IMG/VR virus record: IMGVR_UViG_3300007351_000582
Span: 1-43,051 of that record
Reading direction: 5' to 3' (one strand)
DNA: 43,051 nt
Source of the DNA: a virus
How positions within the stretch are numbered: position 1 is the first letter of the stretch; the number at the start of each line of letters is the position of its first letter. The translations under genes were made by a program, and so were the position numbers. The notes under the pieces are model-generated. The model had not been told where the DNA came from. It made no database searches and saw nothing but the letters and a program-made list of their open reading frames with translations. Positions 8,145-16,581 of this stretch are shown here, piece by piece.

Positions 8145-10664
8145 CTAAAACAAGTCGATGAACCGCGTTTCCGTGGTTCCATCCTCGTACTCGAATACCA
8201 ACTCAATGCCGACCTGACCGTTGGCGCCTTTTTGCAGATTGTCCGAGCCGATTTGCGCTGAGATGGTGTAGCTTCGGCGTGAAGCGGGAGTTACGGTCTG
8301 CGCCATACTCTTGGTGGAGCCGGACACACCGACCGCCTTGAATGAGGCTGTTCCCGTGACGCCGTTTTCCGTATCCACCTCAAAGCCGCTGTTCTGCCAG
8401 TAGGCGAAGCCGTCGTCGGCGCGGGAGTTCCGAAGATGGTTAAACGGCACCATATCCTTGATTTCCTGCCCGATGAGGTTCGACTGGTCAAGCTGGTCGG
8501 CAATCGCCGAGGACGACGAATCGCCCAACTCGCGGAGTTTGGTTGATAATTCCAGCACCGTCTTCCACGGTTCTTGGAGGTTGTACTCGCGGCGAATGAC
8601 ACGGGTTTTGATTGTCAGGTCAAGGTCGCGGTCGTCCACCGTCACGATATCGCCCAAGTCCCACTGCTCGTGTTCGTAGCCCGTCAGGACGGACAAGTCC
8701 ATCGCCGAGAGGACATAGGACACCCTCGGCTTTGCGTACTCCGCGAGCCGCATATTGGCAAACTCCAACATCTGATAAGGGTTCGTGAATGATGAGCAGT
8801 CGAGCGTTGAAACCCGCACTTCACTTGAATAGGTGAAGTCCTCCACATACTCTTTGCCGTTGTTGATAGCGGCGAAAGTCATACCGTCCTTGCCGATGGC
8901 ATAGAGTCTCGTCACGAGCGAGCGTGTATCCACCACACGCTTAATGCCCGTCAGGTTCTTGCGGTAAGCGAAAAGCGCGCCGCTGTCCGTGCCGCTGAAT
9001 GTGAGCAGGTCAACAAGCCTGTCACGGCTTCGGAAAACAAGGTCTCCGCCGTGGATTTGCTGAACCATCCGCAGGATTGCGAGGGCATTCTTCTCTTGAC
9101 AGTCCCATGTCCGCAAAGTCGTGACGTTCACCGTGCCTATTTCCCAGCCTGTGCCGTCAAGGGCATACACCATCGCTTCGTTGGCGAGCGCGGCGTTGAA
9201 TTCGGTCGGGTCTTTCTCAGCGCTGAACGTCAGGTCGTAGAAAGCCGCCTCCGCGTAGACCGTGGTCAGGATACCGCTGCCGTCCGAGCCTTTCTCGTCG
9301 GTGAGAGTCCTTATGCGATAAATCTCCCCAGCAATCTGGACTTGCTTCTCGTTGTCGAGGTTCGCCCGCTTGGGGTCAGAGTACGGCAGCTTGAATTCCA
9401 ATGTGTCCGCGCCGTTGACCTCGCCAGTGACGATGATGTCGTAGGCGTTCTCCAAAACAGCCTCCCACGCGCCGTCACTGTCCAAGACCACTGGTCTTGC
9501 GAAGCCCAGCTTCTCATACGGGGCTTTCGGGATGTCGTGGAGCGTAATGTCGAGCAGCTTCGGCGTGACGGAAGTATCCGTGGTAGCAAGCGTTACCCTA
9601 TATTTAATGTAGGCGCGGTTCGGGGAAGCAAGTTCTCCGCTTGAGCCGACCGACTGCCAAGCCGACCAGTCCTGCAAATCGTCCGATGTGGCGGTCTCCA
9701 CAAGCGAAATCGAGGTAACGCCTGCCGTGTACTCCGAACCGACCGACACACGACCGCTCCCTGCAAGGGAACACGCCGCCGCGATTGTGGTCAACTGCCC
9801 GCTTGTCGGATAGGTGTTATCGCTTGCCTTGCGGAGCGTCACTGCGTCGGGGATTGTGATACCGTCCACCGCGCCCGATGTGTCGCCGCCGTTGGCAAGC
9901 TGAGACTGCCGGAAATACCGCACTAAATCGTCGATGGTGAGTTGGCTCTCGGTCTCGATGAACCAGTCGTCGAAACCGCCCGCGTAATAATACTGGTTCG
10001 CGTGCATTCCCATTATGATGTCGGCTGTGCAGGAAGCGTTCAGGTCGCCCGTGAACGTCCGAATCGGCGCAATCCAGACCGCACCGTTACTCCTGTCACA
10101 GAGAACATACTGCGAGGTCTTGGCGGTAACCCCTATAATCGCCGCGATGAAGTACCAGCCGTTGTTGACCATATTGAAACTCGGCGTTTCAGTCTGGTCG
10201 AGGATGAGCGTACCTGACGAGTTGTAGAGCATCATCCTCGGTCTGCCCTGATAAAGCGACAGATACAAAAGTGGCTGGCCGGGTCCCTGCCTCGTGTTGA
10301 ACAGCGGGATGTAGGTCGAGCCGACGGAGTATGTGGTCGGGTTAATCCAACCGCCCACGGCGATTTTGTCCCCAAGCGTGGTAAAAAAGTTGCTGTCGTT
10401 GACGGCTTGAAGATAGGTTTTCTCCGAGGTCGGGTTGTTGATGTTCATTTTGAAATAGTGCCCATAGCGACCGTTTGGGAGCGATGCCGTCGTGCCAGAC
10501 CACCCCGATATGAGAAACCGCCTGTTGTGACCGCTCGCATCGGCGAGTTTGGTGTCGCTGTCCGGCGCGGTCTCGTTGAACCGCCAAAGGGCGAGCGTGT
10601 TTTCACTCACGGGGAATTCGCCCGTGAAGTCCGTTTGTGTGGTCAATATTGATTTAACAGCCAT
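8145..10664 (-). CDS. Tail-associated (LamG plus prophage-tail) protein, 839 aa
   Basis: Large tail-tip protein. Residues about 20-240 look like a LamG/concanavalin domain (NTLALWRFNE at the start, GGFDDWFIE at the end). The middle (about 385-720) resembles the phage minor structural/endopeptidase-tail region (Gp18/Tal-like; VLDSDGAWEAVLENAYD, ADTLEFKLPYSD, then a long beta-rich hub domain ending near LSTKLRELGD). The C-terminus (about 740-839) looks like a carbohydrate-binding sandwich (FNHLRNSRADDGFAYW). It likely forms the hub and host-binding part of the tail. GGAGGTG is 8 bases before the ATG at 10664. No peptidase motif could be confirmed. Confidence 0.85.
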   Translation of the reverse strand: MAVKSILTTQTDFTGEFPVSENTLALWRFNETAPDSDTKLADASGHNRRFLISGWSGTTASLPNGRYGHYFKMNINNPTSEKTYLQAVNDSNFFTTLGDKIAVGGWINPTTYSVGSTYIPLFNTRQGPGQPLLYLSLYQGRPRMMLYNSSGTLILDQTETPSFNMVNNGWYFIAAIIGVTAKTSQYVLCDRSNGAVWIAPIRTFTGDLNASCTADIIMGMHANQYYYAGGFDDWFIETESQLTIDDLVRYFRQSQLANGGDTSGAVDGITIPDAVTLRKASDNTYPTSGQLTTIAAACSLAGSGRVSVGSEYTAGVTSISLVETATSDDLQDWSAWQSVGSSGELASPNRAYIKYRVTLATTDTSVTPKLLDITLHDIPKAPYEKLGFARPVVLDSDGAWEAVLENAYDIIVTGEVNGADTLEFKLPYSDPKRANLDNEKQVQIAGEIYRIRTLTDEKGSDGSGILTTVYAEAAFYDLTFSAEKDPTEFNAALANEAMVYALDGTGWEIGTVNVTTLRTWDCQEKNALAILRMVQQIHGGDLVFRSRDRLVDLLTFSGTDSGALFAYRKNLTGIKRVVDTRSLVTRLYAIGKDGMTFAAINNGKEYVEDFTYSSEVRVSTLDCSSFTNPYQMLEFANMRLAEYAKPRVSYVLSAMDLSVLTGYEHEQWDLGDIVTVDDRDLDLTIKTRVIRREYNLQEPWKTVLELSTKLRELGDSSSSAIADQLDQSNLIGQEIKDMVPFNHLRNSRADDGFAYWQNSGFEVDTENGVTGTASFKAVGVSGSTKSMAQTVTPASRRSYTISAQIGSDNLQKGANGQVGIELVFEYEDGTTETRFIDLF

Positions 10665-10670
10665 TCTCGC

Positions 10671-11463
10671 TCACCTCCAGCGGCTTTTCGCCTGAATCTG
10701 TAGTTCCGTAAATGTCGCGCCCAAGGCGGCCACCGTGATTGTGTTTGCGCCTTTCCGTAAAACAGGAAAGTTCAACTCCTGCAACAGCGGCAGACCGTTT
10801 CGGAGAGTTTCGCCCGTGTCATCCACCACCTTGGCGGTCACAAGACCGCTGTCGATGACAAGCGTTTCGCCATCGTTGAGCGCGCCGACCACGCGCAGTT
10901 CCTCGTTGTTGGTAATAAGCGACACATAAGTGCCGCTCCCCGCCGGAATGACCGCTTTCAGGTGGTAGACGGGGAGTGAGTCGGTGTTGCCCTTTGTGCG
11001 CGTTATGGTCCAATCGCCCGTTGCGGTTATATCGAAGGTCTCGTCCGTCAGGGCATAGCCGTATGGGTCGGGGCAGACAAATTTCAATTCAAACGTGCCC
11101 GCCGCAAGAATAAGTCGCTCACAGTCCACGGCGTCTTGCAATCGCGCCGTGAAGTAGCGGTCTGGGACATCATCCAGCACAAGCTGTTTCAGACCGTTGT
11201 CGGGGTTAAGCCACTCGACGACCTCGTCCAAAACCGACACAAGGCTTGAGAATTGGAGTTGTGGGTACACATTGCACTTGACTGTAATCGTGCGCTCCGC
11301 ACCATCGCTGCCGAAATCGGCAACACCCGCCTTGCCGGGTATCTGCCGCCTTGCCGGGTATCTGCACAAAGGAGTATCTGAGTGATGGCACGGCAGTCCA
11401 GTTGGTGAGCCGTGCCTTGATATTCATTGATTGGGACGTAATCCCGTTATAGATAAAGCCCAC
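10671..11463 (-). pseudogene. Distal tail protein (Dit-like), frameshifted
   Basis: Would encode a distal tail (Sipho_tail family) protein that joins the tail tube to the tip. The GTG at 11463 gives the family-typical opening GFIYNGITS and has AGGAGGT 7 bases upstream; a GTG at 11469 is too close to that site. The frame breaks at 11328-11365 where a 19-bp segment is exactly duplicated. Reading through yields an 85-residue truncated product; removing one copy restores one 257-residue protein (the join reads QIPGKAGVADFG). Position between tape measure and tip protein is as expected. It could be a real loss, a reversible slip, or an assembly error. Confidence 0.85.
11328..11365. repeat. Exact 19-bp tandem duplication in the Dit gene
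   Basis: Positions 11328-11346 and 11347-11365 are identical (CGCCTTGCCGGGTATCTGC). Because 19 is not a multiple of three, the duplication shifts the reading frame by one. The amino-acid sequences on each side join perfectly if one copy is removed. Confidence 0.97.
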
Positions 11464-11474
11464 GCTCACACCTC

Positions 11475-13931
11475 CTATGCCGGGCTGAATCGGCCTTGCG
11501 CCCTTGAGCCGGTTTGCATCAGGTTATACAGTTCCTGTGAAATCCTGCGGATATCGTCCTCCGAACGCACAAACATCTGCTGTATCGTAATCAGCGAACC
11601 GCCAAGACCGCCAACACCCGTAGCACCATTTACGGCGGCGTTGATGTTCACGCCCGGCGCGTCGAAGTCGGTCGGTATAGCGTTCTGCATATCCTCGCCG
11701 ACCTGCGCCATCGTCTTTTCAAAGCCTTGACCTAAGCCCTCCGCCATATTGTCGCCAAGCCCCGCGAAGAGCGTAGAGGGCGAGTGGATGCCGAAGAAGT
11801 TCTTGATTTTGTCCACAACGCCGCCGAAGAAGCCGGATATCTTATTCCAGAGCCACGCGCCCGCGTCGGAAATGCCCTGCCACAAGCCCTTGATGAGGTT
11901 GCCGCCGACCTGCACAATCTGCCCGATTGACCCCGTGAAGCCCTTGACCAGAGCCGCGATGATTTGTGGCACGGCTTTCACGATTTCCACAATGATGGTC
12001 GGCAGGTTCTTAATCAGCGACACCAGAAGCTGTATGCCCGCTTGGATAAGTTGCGGGATTGAGCCGATAATCGCCGAAACAAGCGACGTTATAATCTGCG
12101 GTATCGCCGCCACGATGGTCGTAATAATGAGCGGCAAGTTCTGTATGAGCGCCACCAGTAGGTCGATGCCCGCCTGTACCAACTGCGGTATCGAGCCAAG
12201 GATAGCCGTAATCAGCCCCTCAATGATTTGAGGGATTGCCGCGACTATCGCCACGATGATTTCGGGCAGAGCCTGTACGAGAGACACCAAAAGCTGAATC
12301 CCCGCGTCTATAATCTGCGGAATCGCCCCGATAATGAAGTCCACTATTCCCGTGATGATGGCGGGCAGAGCGGCTATCAACTGGGGCAGAGCGTCAAGCA
12401 GACCCTGCGCCAAGCCGAGGATTAACTGCAACGCAGCGTCAAGCAGCATAGGGAGGTTGTCCACCAAGCCTTGGACGATAGTGGTTATGGTATTGACCGC
12501 CGCCGGTATCAGTTCAGGCAGAGCCGAGCCGATACCCTCCACCAAAGCGGTCACCAACTGCACCGCCGCGTCGATTAAGAGCGGGAGGTTGTCAATCAGC
12601 GCGCCGACGATGGTCATCACCGCGTCCACGGCGGCGGGTATCAGTTCGGGCAGCAGGTTCAAAATCGTGGTCAGCACCTGACTGAACAACTCCGTTACGG
12701 TTTCGAGCAGTATTGGCAATAGGTCACCAACCGCCGTAAGGATTGCGCCTGTAGCCGTCGGTAGAGCCGCGACGATATTCTCCAAGACAGGCACGATGTT
12801 CTGCACCACGGCTTGGAAAGCGTCCACGAGGTTCTGCGTCAGGTTCGTCATATCGGCGTTGGCGTTGCCAAGCCCCGCCGTGAACGAGCCGAGGGCGGCT
12901 TGTAAAAGACCTATAGAGCCTGAAATTGTCTGTGTGGACTCCCTCGCGAAGTTGCCCGCGTACTGCTCCGTGTTCTCAAAGAACATCTGCATTGCGACTT
13001 CGGCTTTTTCGGCTTGCGTCGCGGAAGCCCATACGAAGTCCAGCCCCTTGGCGGCGGCATACGCTTCGATGCTTGTTGCGTTCATCGCCACGCCAAGATT
13101 GTCCATCATCGTGAAGTTGCCCTTGGCGGCTCCGGCTACGCTGTCGAGGGCGGTCTGCATATCTATGCCCATAACGCTCGCCATGTCAGCGGCGCGTTGC
13201 ATCGCCTTTTCGGTCAGTTCAAGCGACTTGCGCTGTTCCACGCCTGAGCCTTGGAAGAGGGCCCCCATTTTGTTTGCCGTCGCAAGGTACTCAGACTGGC
13301 TCACTCCGAGGTTCTTATACGCTTCCTCGCCGGTCTTTTGAATGGAAGCGGCATACTCGCCGAACACGGCTTCCGAGCCGCCGAGGTTCTGCTCCAGTTC
13401 GCCGAACTGATGCACGACCTCTTTGCCGAGTTTGATTGCGGCGGCACCGGCGGCGACGGCCACCGCGCCCATCGCCGTGCCGATGCCTTTCAGGACGCCG
13501 CCCAGCTTCTCAAACTTGGAGCCGGACTTTTCCGCTTCATCGCCCGTTTCCTTGAGTTCGTCGCCCAATTTGTCAGTCTCATCGGCGGATTCCTCCAACT
13601 CACGCTCCATACCGTTGAGTTCAGCTTTGGCGTTGTTAAGCTGGATAGCCCAGTTCTGCGTCCTCTTGTCGTTTTCGCCGAAACTCTCGGCGGCATTCTT
13701 GAGGGCGGCTTCGAGGGTGGAGATTTTCTCCTTCTGCGCGTCGATTGCCTTATTCAGCACCTCGTGTCGGGCGGCGACCGCCTGTATGCTCTTGTCGTTT
13801 TTGTCGAACTCGGAAGCGACAAGTTTCATCTCGCTCCCAAGCACCTTAAAGGACTGGTTGATGTCGCGCAGGGCGTTCTTGAATTCCTTCTCGCCTTCCA
13901 AGCCTATCTTCAGCCCGAAATTATCAGCCAT
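11475..13931 (-). CDS. Tail tape measure protein, 818 aa
   Basis: Sets tail length and is injected during infection. The N-terminus (1-150) is helical and charged, then comes an alanine-rich segment and the TP901-type core (about 180-330). Residues about 375-690 are strongly hydrophobic, with repeats of LPxLIxAAVxxV and, at 12326-11931, three consecutive 44-residue repeats beginning IPQ. The tail end carries the IHSPSTLFAGLGDNMAEGLGQG motif typical of siphophage tape measures. AAGGAGG lies 10 bases before the ATG. Length suggests a tail of roughly 120 nm if 1.5 angstrom per residue applies (inference). Confidence 0.95.
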   Translation of the reverse strand: MADNFGLKIGLEGEKEFKNALRDINQSFKVLGSEMKLVASEFDKNDKSIQAVAARHEVLNKAIDAQKEKISTLEAALKNAAESFGENDKRTQNWAIQLNNAKAELNGMERELEESADETDKLGDELKETGDEAEKSGSKFEKLGGVLKGIGTAMGAVAVAAGAAAIKLGKEVVHQFGELEQNLGGSEAVFGEYAASIQKTGEEAYKNLGVSQSEYLATANKMGALFQGSGVEQRKSLELTEKAMQRAADMASVMGIDMQTALDSVAGAAKGNFTMMDNLGVAMNATSIEAYAAAKGLDFVWASATQAEKAEVAMQMFFENTEQYAGNFARESTQTISGSIGLLQAALGSFTAGLGNANADMTNLTQNLVDAFQAVVQNIVPVLENIVAALPTATGAILTAVGDLLPILLETVTELFSQVLTTILNLLPELIPAAVDAVMTIVGALIDNLPLLIDAAVQLVTALVEGIGSALPELIPAAVNTITTIVQGLVDNLPMLLDAALQLILGLAQGLLDALPQLIAALPAIITGIVDFIIGAIPQIIDAGIQLLVSLVQALPEIIVAIVAAIPQIIEGLITAILGSIPQLVQAGIDLLVALIQNLPLIITTIVAAIPQIITSLVSAIIGSIPQLIQAGIQLLVSLIKNLPTIIVEIVKAVPQIIAALVKGFTGSIGQIVQVGGNLIKGLWQGISDAGAWLWNKISGFFGGVVDKIKNFFGIHSPSTLFAGLGDNMAEGLGQGFEKTMAQVGEDMQNAIPTDFDAPGVNINAAVNGATGVGGLGGSLITIQQMFVRSEDDIRRISQELYNLMQTGSRAQGRFSPA

Positions 13932-13949
13932 AAGCGCGGCACCTCCTTC

Positions 13950-14524
13950 CTATACAAGCCCGTCAGGGATAATCTCATCGATGAACATTTCTCTTTTCGG
14001 CTTCGCCAAGCCGAGGTACTGTCTGTGGCATTCCCACAAGTCCATCAGCAAGCCGATGGGCGTGAGCCACGTTTCCTCTTCGGAGCGGTTCAGGTGAACC
14101 GTGCCGTAATAGAGCAGTCGGGTAAACAACTCGTCGTCGCTTACCCGACCTCCGCGTTTTTTGGGTCTGTCTCGCTCTCGATGTTGCGGGCAGTCCCCTT
14201 GAACATTGCCTCGGTAATCGCCGCCTTGTAGGTCGCCAACTCCAAGGGCGAGGTCAGCAGTTCCACCTCTTCCTCGGTCAACTGCTCCTGCGGTTTGTCC
14301 TTATGCTTCAGGTTGTGGATGAGGATGCTCTGGTTCGCCAACAGCGTGATGAGCCAGATAATCTCATCGAGGGCGAGTTCAAAGTTCTCCGCTTTGAGCA
14401 GTTTCTCTCCGAGGTTTTCAAGCCCGCCATAGCGACGGGCGATTTCCTTGGTGGCGCGAGTGGTTAAGACCAGTTCATACTCCGAGCCGCCGATGATGAT
14501 TTTCGCGCTTCTCTCGTTATCCAT
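13950..14524 (-). CDS. Tail assembly chaperone, -1 frameshift fusion, 191 aa
   Basis: gpG/gpGT-like chaperone that coats the tape measure during tail assembly. The zero-frame product (14524 to 14141, 127 aa) starts MDNERSAKI and ends in NAEVG. At 14162-14156 the minus strand has the canonical slippery heptamer A-AAA-AAC in the correct phase. Slipping back one base opens a second frame that continues for 68 codons, with LFTRLLYYG and MDLWECHRQYLGL, to a TAG at 13950, just before the tape measure ribosome site. The extension has no start codon near its beginning. Both the location between tail tube and tape measure genes and the slip site match the family rule. Confidence 0.9.
14156..14162 (-). 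other. Programmed -1 frameshift slippery site
   Basis: On the minus strand the bases read AAAAAAC, with the zero frame split A-AAA-AAC. The next codons in zero frame run only five sense codons to a stop, whereas the -1 frame stays open for 68 codons. Confidence 0.88.
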
Positions 14525-14537
14525 CTGTCAGCCCCCC

Positions 14538-15134
14538 TTACGCCACCGCGAATGTCGGCTCGTAGACGGCGGTGTACCAACCGCTGATAACGCTCGCGCC
14601 GATGTCCGCGTCGTCCTCGTCAACCTCCGCTTTCCACGGGTGCAGGTTGTCGTTGCCCGTCGCCGTCTTGTTGCGGCGAAGCACCGTCCCCTCAATCGTG
14701 GGTGTGCTGAATGTGATGCTGTCGCCCTTGGTCGCAAGGTTAGTGCTGGGAACGCCGAATTTCACGCGGTATAGCCAGAAGTAGCGGTAATGCCCGTTAG
14801 ACTTCTTTGCCCTGAAGCCGATAGCCACGGGCGCGCCACCGTCCTCGGAAGCCGAGATTAAAACGCCGTTCTCGTCCACGGTCGAGCCTGTGAGAGCCGC
14901 CGCGACGCTGCGCCCGATGCCGTCCACGCCGAGCGTCAGCTTGCCGTTCTTGAATTCTTTGACCACCTCGGCGGCACCGTCGTCCGCGTAAAGCGTGGCT
15001 TCCGCAAGTTCCACGGACAGTTCCGCAGAGATGGCTTTCGCCAGCATAACGGGAGTGCCGTAGGTCTCAACGCCCGTGGTCGGGGCTTCGGTTATCGGCG
15101 CGTAATAGAGCCGGTCAAGTCCGATTGTCGCCAT
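14538..15134 (-). CDS. Major tail tube protein, 198 aa
   Basis: Likely the tail tube subunit. It starts MATIGLDRLYYAPI, has the beta-rich sequence SAELSVELAEATLYADD (where many tube proteins vary), and ends in SGWYTAVYEPTF. Position directly before the tail chaperone is diagnostic for the tube gene. I chose the ATG at 15134 because GGAGG lies 8 bases upstream; longer in-frame starts overlap the previous gene. Expected to form hexameric rings around the tape measure. Confidence 0.88.
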   Translation of the reverse strand: MATIGLDRLYYAPITEAPTTGVETYGTPVMLAKAISAELSVELAEATLYADDGAAEVVKEFKNGKLTLGVDGIGRSVAAALTGSTVDENGVLISASEDGGAPVAIGFRAKKSNGHYRYFWLYRVKFGVPSTNLATKGDSITFSTPTIEGTVLRRNKTATGNDNLHPWKAEVDEDDADIGASVISGWYTAVYEPTFAVA

Positions 15135-15135
15135 A

Positions 15136-15477
15136 TCAAAAATCCTCCGTTTCATATTCTTTCGCCACGTCAATGGCATAATGGTTGTAGCCGCTATCGT
15201 CCTCGTGTCCGACATAGCGGCGGTCGGTTATGGTGAAGTCCGCACCAAGAAGTGCGGCGGTTATCTGCTTTTTCCGTTGCAGATAATTGCCCTTGGAAAA
15301 CAGCGAAATCCGCACCTCGGACACGTCCACCAGCGGCGCGTTATCGCCGAACAGGACAAACTCGTCCGTCATCGGCGTCAACACGATGTACTCGTCGGGC
15401 GGTACGCCGCTGAAAACGCCCGTCTCTACGGGGAGGACGGGCGATAAGAGCGTATTCAGTTCCTGTAAAATGCTCAT
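15136..15477 (-). CDS. Tail terminator/completion-like protein, 113 aa
   Basis: Small head-tail interface protein. Its order (after the HK97 gp10-like gene, before the tail tube) is that of the tail terminator in siphophages. The sequence has a predicted alpha-beta fold (SILQELNTLL helix, then EYIVLTPMTDEFV strands and ITAALLGADFTITDRRYVG) similar to short DUF3168-like terminators. It overlaps the preceding gene by 4 bp and ends one base before the tail tube start. Assignment rests mostly on position. Confidence 0.7.
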   Translation of the reverse strand: MSILQELNTLLSPVLPVETGVFSGVPPDEYIVLTPMTDEFVLFGDNAPLVDVSEVRISLFSKGNYLQRKKQITAALLGADFTITDRRYVGHEDDSGYNHYAIDVAKEYETEDF

Positions 15478-15908
15478 ACGCCGTCCACCTCGCTTTCAAA
15501 CTTCACCTTCATCGCCGCGACCACCGCGTTCTTGCTTGACGACTTGGCGGGCTTCAAGAAGGGCTTCGGGGTCTGCCCGTGCCGACCATATTCGAGGATG
15601 TTGGCGATTTTGGCGTTGCTGCCGCCGTCGCTCCTTGGTTCTTTGAAGCCGACCTTGATGTCCCAGCCGGAGCCGTCCCGCTTTTGCTTGGCGGGCGATA
15701 GACCGAGGGAGCGTTCCAATTCGCCTGTGGATCGGCTATCTTCCTTTGTGCCGCATCCGACCACGGACGAGAGGTTGCCTTTTACCTTGGCAAGAACGAC
15801 CTCGCCGCCCGCTTCCAGAACCTTGGGTATAATCTCGTCGGTCTTGTTGGCAAGGCGTGAAAGCCGCTCCTCGAAGTCGGTCGGGAGTTTCAGTTCAACC
15901 TTTGCCAT
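15474..15908 (-). CDS. HK97 gp10-like head-tail protein, 144 aa
   Basis: Resembles the HK97 gp10 family, head-tail joining proteins. Features are an N-terminal amphipathic helix (DFEERLSRLANKTDEI), a middle region with GELERSLG, and the family signature KIANILEYGRHGQTPKPFLKPA near 105-125. The start at 15908 overlaps the preceding stop by one base (TGATG); a longer start at 15944 would run into the preceding gene. Ribosome site GGGAG is moderate, consistent with coupled translation. Confidence 0.88.
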   Translation of the reverse strand: MAKVELKLPTDFEERLSRLANKTDEIIPKVLEAGGEVVLAKVKGNLSSVVGCGTKEDSRSTGELERSLGLSPAKQKRDGSGWDIKVGFKEPRSDGGSNAKIANILEYGRHGQTPKPFLKPAKSSSKNAVVAAMKVKFESEVDGV

Positions 15909-16243
15909 CACTTCACGCTCCCTTCGAGTTTCTCGCACAAGCACTCGACGTACATCCCGCGACCTCGGACATCTTCTGCGGATATAATGCGGTATCTGCC
16001 CGTGTCACAGGTGATGACGAGGGTGGTATCCACGGTCAGGTCGGGCAGTTTACGGAAGCGGAACAGGGCGGACGCTTCAGAAAACGCCACCATATTCGCC
16101 CACCGCTCCGAGCCGTGTTTGTCCTCTTTGTATGCCCGAACGGAAGCAAGCACTGTGTCGCCTGTGGTCACGAAGCCCTCCGCGTCCTTGACCGGGGCAG
16201 TGGTGATGATGTCTATGAAGGTGTTCATTTTGCCGAATGCCAT
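15908..16243 (-). CDS. Head-tail adaptor (head closure) protein, 111 aa
   Basis: Similar to the SPP1 gp16/phage head-tail joining family. It opens AFGKMNTFIDIITTAPVKDAEGF, and then has the beta-barrel pattern RAYKEDKHGSERW...ALFRFR and RYRIISAEDVRGRGMYVE typical of that family. It likely seals the portal after packaging. I chose ATG 16243; a GTG at 16249 is in frame but overlaps the ribosome site. Gene order connector, closure, gp10, terminator, tube is standard. Confidence 0.85.
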   Translation of the reverse strand: MAFGKMNTFIDIITTAPVKDAEGFVTTGDTVLASVRAYKEDKHGSERWANMVAFSEASALFRFRKLPDLTVDTTLVITCDTGRYRIISAEDVRGRGMYVECLCEKLEGSVK

Positions 16244-16245
16244 CC

Positions 16246-16563
16246 TCACACCCCCCAGAGCCTATCCAAGCGTAGCAGCGTATTGACCGTATCCCAGACC
16301 TGCCGCCCCGCTTGGACGCTGTCCGCGAAAAAGCCGCCCGTCGAGCCGTCGCGGGACTCGTACCAGTTGGATACGAGCATAATCACCGCTTGCTCGGTGG
16401 TGGGCGGCATATCGTTCTCGCCGTAGTATCCGGCTTCAACGTGCTGATAGCTTTCGGCGTAGTTCACGGCGGCGGTGATGAGCCGCAAGAGCAGAGCGTC
16501 GTCTTGGTCGTGGGTCAGGATAAGGTTATCCTTGACGGGTTGTAACAGTTCCGTTGGTGTCAT
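16246..16563 (-). CDS. Head-tail connector (gp6-like) protein, 105 aa
   Basis: All-helical connector that binds below the portal. The sequence LLLRLITAAVNYAESYQH and EQAVIMLVSNWYESRDG is characteristic of the phage gp6-like/QLRG head-tail connector family, and the protein ends in LLRLDRLWGV. It follows the capsid gene by 18 bp and ends 2 bp before the head-closure start. Length fits the family (about 100 aa). Confidence 0.87.
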   Translation of the reverse strand: MTPTELLQPVKDNLILTHDQDDALLLRLITAAVNYAESYQHVEAGYYGENDMPPTTEQAVIMLVSNWYESRDGSTGGFFADSVQAGRQVWDTVNTLLRLDRLWGV

Positions 16564-16581
16564 CGCCGCTCACCTCCATTC

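Noticed and set aside
12000-12330. 132-bp repeats as a mobile or satellite element
   Set aside because: They are in frame within the tape measure protein and reflect its 44-residue protein repeats.
13251-14231. Plus-strand frame of 326 codons over the tape measure and chaperone region
   Set aside because: It lies opposite strongly supported tail genes, and its translation has no recognisable domain.
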